17,480 bases of DNA from Parcubacteria group bacterium Gr01-1014_56. Its GTDB lineage: Bacteria > Patescibacteriota > Minisyncoccia > Phycocordibacterales > SBAW01. The stretch is from NCBI GenBank assembly GCA_007375995.1, contig VMFK01000018.1:1-17480 (forward strand). The letters run 5' to 3'. Within the stretch, counting starts at the first letter, position 1. Every line of letters starts with the position of its first letter. The position numbers and the translations under genes are program-made. The notes below the pieces were generated by a model, which was not told the DNA's origin, did no database searches, and saw only the letters and a list, made by a program, of their open reading frames with translations. Of this stretch, positions 13,843 through 17,480 are shown piece by piece.

Positions 13843-14535
13843 ATGCAGAAGCTTTCTGTCGTTGCGACCCCTATCGGTAATCTTGAGGACATCACACTCA
13901 GGGCTCTGCGCGTGCTCAAAGAGGCAGACGTTATTGCTTGCGAGGATACGCGGGTGACAAAAAAACTGCTCTCACATTTTGATATCCATACTCCTACGGT
14001 GACCTTTAACGCCAACAGTGGCGAGAAAGGCTTTGCAAAAATTATCGAACTTTTAGAGGGCGGCAAACATATAGCGCTTGTCTCAGACGCTGGTACTCCA
14101 GGGCTCTCCGACCCAGGGCTTGAGCTTGTCTCCGTGGTGCGTGAGTCCGCCAGCCGACGGATGCCAGAGCTCAAGATCGAGGCAATCGTAGGTCCCTCAG
14201 CCCTCGCAGCTGCGGTCTCTATTGCAGGCTTGCGTGCGCCCTCATTTACCTTCTACGGCTTTCTGCCCCTTAAAAAGGGAAGGGAGACTATTTTTAAGGA
14301 GATTGCTGCCTCTGAACGCGCCAGCGTCATGTATGAGTCTCCGCATCGGATCATGAAAACTCTCGAGGCGCTCGCTGGGCTTTTGCCCGAGGCGCGCCGG
14401 GTTGGGGTCTTTCGTGAGATAACCAAGGTTTACGAGGAGGCAGTGGTAGGTTCAGGTAAAGAGGTGTTGAAGCACTTTGTGGACACCCCAGAGAAACAGC
14501 GCGGCGAATTTGTCGTCATAGTCGAGGGGTTATAG
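13843..14535 (+). CDS. rsmI: 16S rRNA 2'-O-methyltransferase RsmI
   Basis: RsmI methylates the ribose of C1402 in the decoding centre of 16S rRNA using AdoMet. The 230 residues show the tetrapyrrole methylase-type fold: ATPIGNLEDITLRAL (8-22), CEDTR (33-37), LVSDAGTPGLSDPG (79-92), GPSALAAAVSIAGL and TFYGFLPLKKGR. E. coli RsmI has 286 residues, so this one lacks the small C-terminal region and ends soon after FREITKVYEE and GEFVVIVEG. ATG 13843 is chosen because it lies directly before LSVVATPIGNLEDI; the frame is open upstream but holds only unrelated residues and the -10 element. The target segment in this window's own 16S (CCGCCC at about 7584-7589) is conserved. Confidence 0.93.
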   Translation: MQKLSVVATPIGNLEDITLRALRVLKEADVIACEDTRVTKKLLSHFDIHTPTVTFNANSGEKGFAKIIELLEGGKHIALVSDAGTPGLSDPGLELVSVVRESASRRMPELKIEAIVGPSALAAAVSIAGLRAPSFTFYGFLPLKKGRETIFKEIAASERASVMYESPHRIMKTLEALAGLLPEARRVGVFREITKVYEEAVVGSGKEVLKHFVDTPEKQRGEFVVIVEGL

Positions 14536-14541
14536 TACAAT
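14531..14541 (+). promoter_or_regulatory. Overlapping -10-like elements at the end of rsmI
   Basis: TATAGT (14531-14536) overlaps the rsmI stop codon, and TACAAT (14536-14541) follows at once, 6 bases before ATG 14548. Either could give a leaderless mRNA for the next gene. No clear -35. Confidence 0.35.
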
Positions 14542-14547
14542 ATCCAC

Positions 14548-14823
14548 ATGTCTAAAGAGGTAACGCTAATATTGCTCGGAGTTTGGGTTGCGGCCGTGCC
14601 GCATCTAGGCGTCCCAACCTCATGGAAGACGAGTATCTTTTTTATCTCCGGCCTAGTTATTATGCTTCTGGGGTTTTTCCTTAGGACAGAGGCTCTTGCC
14701 CGCAAACTTGGTCAGGGAGGCGCCCTTAACTCCTCGCGTCAAACATTTGTAGAAAACGCCGCGCCTTCTGTGGCGAATCAGCAAGACCATGAGCGAAAAG
14801 AAGGGATCACCTCACTTAATTAA
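14548..14823 (+). CDS. Small two-helix membrane protein
   Basis: A 91-residue protein that I do not recognise. Residues about 6-22 and 28-46 are hydrophobic and likely form two membrane helices with a short loop containing PTSWKTS; the rest (47-91) is a polar tail, probably cytoplasmic. It starts 12 bases after rsmI and its last 35 bases overlap the start of the DUF4015 gene in another frame, so the two genes are probably co-translated. A helper role for the downstream envelope protein is possible but unproven. Confidence 0.72.
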   Translation: MSKEVTLILLGVWVAAVPHLGVPTSWKTSIFFISGLVIMLLGFFLRTEALARKLGQGGALNSSRQTFVENAAPSVANQQDHERKEGITSLN

Positions 14824-16060
14824 GCACGCGGTCACCTATTTGGGGGCAGTAGGTATCGGCATCGGCGGGATGTTTGTGTTGGCGTATTTTGCGCTCCCCG
14901 CGATTATGTCGGTTTCATATACTAAACCCACAAGCGTGGCGAGCCCCCTTGATGCGGCGAGCTCAACTCCCAAGAAACCTGTTGTCTTGCATATACCAAC
15001 ACCTAGCGTAGTAAAAGCTATTTATCTTTCGCAGTGTGTTGTGGGCACGCCTTCGTTCCGCAACTCACTTATCAAATTTATTGAGGACACCGAACTTAAC
15101 TCTGTTGTCATTGATATCCGCGATTATACCGGCAAGATCTCATTCCCCACAGACAACCCCGCGCTTAAAGATGCAGTATCAAAAGCATGTGGCGCTGCTG
15201 ACATGGATAGTTTTATCAAGACACTTCACGAAAAGGGGATATACGTGATCGGCCGTATCACCACCTTCCAAAACCCCTACTGGAGTTCTCTCTACCCCGA
15301 GCATGCAGTACAAAAGGAAGGCGGTGGCGTGTGGAAAGATTTCAAGGGTCTTTCGTTTGTTGATGTTGGAGCAACCTTATATTGGGACAATGTGGTTGAA
15401 CTGGGAAAAGTATCTTACGCAATTGGGTTCGACGAATTAAATTTCGATTATCTCCGGTATCCTTCAGACGGCCCCATGGCAGATGTGGTCTACTCGTTTG
15501 ACGAAGGTAAAAGCAAACCGCAAGTGCTCGAAGAGTTCTACAAATATTTGACCGACAACTTACGCCCCACTGGTGCGGTCCTCTCGGCAGACCTATTTGG
15601 CATGACGGCAACTAATGAAGACGACCTCAACATAGGCCAGGTGCTCGAGCGAGCGCTCCCGTACTTTGACTACATCTCTCCGATGGTATATCCATCGCAT
15701 TATCCCAGCGGTTTCCACGGCTACGTAGACGTTAACGAGCATCCCTACGACATTGTTAAATTTTCTATGGACACAGCGGTTAAGCGTACGCTCGCGACCA
15801 CAACTAAAATTGCCAGCCTTGCCTTTAGGCCGATAGCGTCGACCTCTCCCCAAATGTTTGAAAAACCTATATATAGCAAGGCAAAAATCCGCCCCTGGCT
15901 GCAGAGCTTTGACTACCCGGTGGTGTATACGCCAGCAATGGTTGAAGCGCAAATAAAAGCTAACCAAGACGCGGGCCTCGACTCGTGGATGTTCTGGGAC
16001 GCAGCCAATAAATACAACGCACTGCGCAAAGTTCTTGCGGCAACTTCAACTGTACAATAA
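14789..16060 (+). CDS. Membrane-anchored glycosidase-like protein (DUF4015 type)
   Basis: A 423-residue protein with an N-terminal membrane anchor (about 15-39), a Ser/Thr/Pro linker (about 45-65) and a TIM-barrel-like domain of the putative glycosyl hydrolase DUF4015 family. Family features: KAIYLSQCVVG, LNSVVIDIRDYTGKISFPT, GIYVIGRITTFQNPYWS, GFDELNFDYLRYPSDG (an acidic strand end typical of a catalytic position), GAVLSADLFGMT, and FDYISPMVYPSHYP near the C-terminus. It is exported with its domain outside the membrane and may act on peptidoglycan or surface polysaccharide; the substrate is not known. It overlaps the preceding gene by 35 bases and is followed after 5 bases by the CapA-like gene, so the three probably form an operon. 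Confidence 0.85.
   Translation: MSEKKGSPHLIKHAVTYLGAVGIGIGGMFVLAYFALPAIMSVSYTKPTSVASPLDAASSTPKKPVVLHIPTPSVVKAIYLSQCVVGTPSFRNSLIKFIEDTELNSVVIDIRDYTGKISFPTDNPALKDAVSKACGAADMDSFIKTLHEKGIYVIGRITTFQNPYWSSLYPEHAVQKEGGGVWKDFKGLSFVDVGATLYWDNVVELGKVSYAIGFDELNFDYLRYPSDGPMADVVYSFDEGKSKPQVLEEFYKYLTDNLRPTGAVLSADLFGMTATNEDDLNIGQVLERALPYFDYISPMVYPSHYPSGFHGYVDVNEHPYDIVKFSMDTAVKRTLATTTKIASLAFRPIASTSPQMFEKPIYSKAKIRPWLQSFDYPVVYTPAMVEAQIKANQDAGLDSWMFWDAANKYNALRKVLAATSTVQ
16053..16058 (+). promoter_or_regulatory. -10-like element before the CapA-like gene
   Basis: TACAAT (16053-16058) at the end of the DUF4015 gene, 7 bases before ATG 16066. The -35 is poor. It may give an internal leaderless transcript. Confidence 0.3.
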
Positions 16061-16065
16061 ACACT

Positions 16066-17070
16066 ATGAGAAAAGATTGGTTGGTCCTTGGGGGTGTTAC
16101 TGTCGTCGCGAGTCTGATTGTTGTTGCGCCGTTTTTGCCGGAGCGTGCCGAGACCGTGGCTGAATCGGATCGAGCATCTCTAACTCAAGAAGATATCTCG
16201 ATTAGTGTGCTGCTTGTCGGCGACATCATGCTTGACCGTGGCGTTGCTACGCACGCGCGTGAAGTCGGAGATGAAAGATTATTTAAAGGGGTAGAGAAAC
16301 TTTTTGCCGGACATGATGCGGTAATCGCCAACTTGGAGGGAGCGATCACTGCTAATCCTTCGCTCTCGGAGCTGGATAATACTATTTTGCGTTTTACCTT
16401 CGACCCCACGTACGCCGATTTGCTTTTGCAATCCGGTTTCACTGCAGTGAGTTTGGCAAATAATCACGCGCTTGATTTTGGTGAGTTCGGATATGACGAC
16501 ACTAGGGGCTTCTTATATACCGCGGGCGTAGGCTCGTTTGGCTCTCCATTTAACGATGCACACATTGCGCTGCAATTGATTTTAAAAAACAAAAAACTTT
16601 GCATGGTCGGGTACCACGCGTTGTTTAACCCCGACACCACCTCGGTACTCTCAAAAATAAAAACTATTCGGCCACAGTGCGACCACCTTATTCTTTTTGC
16701 GCACTGGGGAGAGGAGTACCAACATGAACCAACGCCCAAACAGCGCGAATCTGCGCACGCGTTCGTTGACGCCGGCGTCGACGTTGTGGTTGGTGCGCAT
16801 CCACACGTGGTTGAGCCGCTTGAAATTTATAATAACCACGCGATTTTCTATTCGCTAGGGAACTTTCTTTTTGACCAAGGGTTCTCGCCCCAAGTTAAGC
16901 GTGGGTTAGCGGTTACGATAAAGTTCTCTGCATCGTCGACCTCCTTTACCCTCACTCCGGTTAACACCTATAAAGAAGTATCCATTGCGGGTGCCACTAC
17001 CTCGCAAGCCGTACTCGCTGATCTTGGAGTTACCGATCCCGGACCCTTCTTTTTAAACTTGATATACTAG
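16066..17070 (+). CDS. CapA family (poly-gamma-glutamate capsule-type) metallophosphatase-like protein
   Basis: A 334-residue protein with an N-terminal membrane segment (about 6-24) and a CapA/PGA_cap domain of calcineurin-like fold. Motifs: LLVGDIMLDR (49-58), NLEG (89-92), LANNHALDFG (130-139), LFAHWGEEYQ (210-219), VGAHPHVVEP (242-251) and FYSLGNFLFDQG (261-272). The Asp, Asn and His residues of these blocks are the metal ligands in this fold. CapA proteins act in poly-gamma-glutamate synthesis or export in Bacillus, but most family members in other lineages have no known substrate, and no CapB or CapC gene is visible here. The protein probably acts outside the membrane. It starts 5 bases after the DUF4015 gene. 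Confidence 0.9.
   Translation: MRKDWLVLGGVTVVASLIVVAPFLPERAETVAESDRASLTQEDISISVLLVGDIMLDRGVATHAREVGDERLFKGVEKLFAGHDAVIANLEGAITANPSLSELDNTILRFTFDPTYADLLLQSGFTAVSLANNHALDFGEFGYDDTRGFLYTAGVGSFGSPFNDAHIALQLILKNKKLCMVGYHALFNPDTTSVLSKIKTIRPQCDHLILFAHWGEEYQHEPTPKQRESAHAFVDAGVDVVVGAHPHVVEPLEIYNNHAIFYSLGNFLFDQGFSPQVKRGLAVTIKFSASSTSFTLTPVNTYKEVSIAGATTSQAVLADLGVTDPGPFFLNLIY
17063..17068 (+). promoter_or_regulatory. -10-like element before the last gene
   Basis: TATACT (17063-17068) overlaps the stop codon of the CapA-like gene (17068-17070) by one base and ends 6 bases before GTG 17075. No clear -35. Suggests a leaderless mRNA. Confidence 0.35.
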
Positions 17071-17074
17071 ATTC

Positions 17075-17480
17075 GTGGAAGAAACTCCTACCCAACCTCT
17101 CTCACAACCTACTTACAAACCAAAAGATTGGCATTTGCTGCTATGGTTCGGTGCTTTTTTAGTTTTTCTTTTAATTGGAGGGGCAGTGTACGTCTATTTT
17201 TCTCAAAATACCCCTGCGACCGAGCAAATTTCCATAGACTCATTAAATAATGATCCAGATTATTACTATGACGAGATACTGCGGACAGATTCAAAAGTTT
17301 TTCTATGTAAGAACCGTCGCAGTACAGAGGCGGCATGTGTTTTAGTTACTTATGACGGTAAGGCGACCACGGATGTTGGTGTTACTGTCGATAACCCAAG
17401 CGTGGCCTTGAGGCCTTCTCCAGACGGGCAATATATCTTAGTAACAAAAGAACAAGAAGGATTCTTATTAAACGCCACTT
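17075..17480 (+). CDS. Membrane-anchored protein of unknown function (N-terminal part, runs off the window)
   Basis: An open frame from GTG 17075 to the right edge (135 codons seen). After a polar head (EETPTQPLSQPTYKPKDW) comes one membrane helix (about 20-42, LLLWFGAFLVFLLIGGAVYV), then an extracytoplasmic region with short strands. LRPSPDGQYILVTKE looks like one blade of a beta-propeller of the TolB/WD40-like type, but only one such unit is visible. The start follows the CapA-like stop by 4 bases and a -10 element by 6. The frame has no stop and the residue pattern is that of a real protein. Confidence 0.7.
   Translation, partial: MEETPTQPLSQPTYKPKDWHLLLWFGAFLVFLLIGGAVYVYFSQNTPATEQISIDSLNNDPDYYYDEILRTDSKVFLCKNRRSTEAACVLVTYDGKATTDVGVTVDNPSVALRPSPDGQYILVTKEQEGFLLNAT

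Noticed and set aside
13769..13957. 62-codon frame starting after a TATATA that looks like a leaderless gene.
   Set aside because: It runs mostly inside rsmI in another frame, over a hairpin, with no sensible protein features.

Overview
The window looks like a chromosomal segment of a Candidate Phyla Radiation (Patescibacteria) bacterium, most likely a Parcubacteria-type lineage. The main evidence is the 16S rRNA gene (about 6238-7712). It carries CPR-like departures from the bacterial consensus (CCTAGCTCAG near the 5' end, GGAATAGACGG near position 920, AACGAACGCAACCC near 1100). Genes are compact and overlapping, and several proteins are shorter than their usual family members. This placement rests on reading the sequence, not on a tree.

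Layout. 1-4293: the end of an unknown gene, then secD-secF, a membrane/coiled-coil protein and two overlapping P-loop kinases, all on + and nearly without gaps. 4323-5865: homospermidine synthase behind its own promoter. 5871-8061: an rRNA unit with a strong promoter, an early hairpin plus U-run, a leader of about 270 nt, the 16S gene, about 310 nt of highly structured trailer and a perfect 14-bp terminator; no 23S, 5S or tRNA gene follows. 8086-9897: a 60-residue ORF, an AdoMet decarboxylase on -, tRNA-Ile(GAT) on -, a double cold-shock-domain protein, a tRNA-Leu fragment and a complete tRNA-Leu(CAG). 9930-11217: a secreted MlaC-like protein and an anchored fasciclin-domain protein. 11265-13747: murD-murC. 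13843-17480: rsmI, then envelope genes (small membrane protein, DUF4015 glycosidase-like protein, CapA-like protein and the start of a membrane-anchored protein).

Themes. Protein export (SecDF), peptidoglycan precursor synthesis (MurD, MurC) and exported or anchored proteins make this largely an envelope region. Homospermidine synthase and AdoMet decarboxylase, 2.5 kb apart, suggest polyamine metabolism.

Most notable observations. (1) The 16S gene has a clear helix 45 but no CCTCC anti-Shine-Dalgarno after it, and most genes here lack a Shine-Dalgarno; several have a -10-like hexamer 4-12 nt before the start codon, as expected for leaderless mRNAs. (2) The 530-loop pseudoknot is UCC/GGA instead of GGC/GCC, a compensated change that also puts two mismatches under the 515F primer. 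(3) A 19-nt perfect match to the Illumina TruSeq adapter sits inside murC exactly where about 45-50 residues of domain 1 are missing: almost certainly an assembly artefact. (4) The tRNA-Leu flanks extend the acceptor stem by 12 more pairs. Point 3 shows that the assembly is imperfect, so point 1 needs read-level confirmation.
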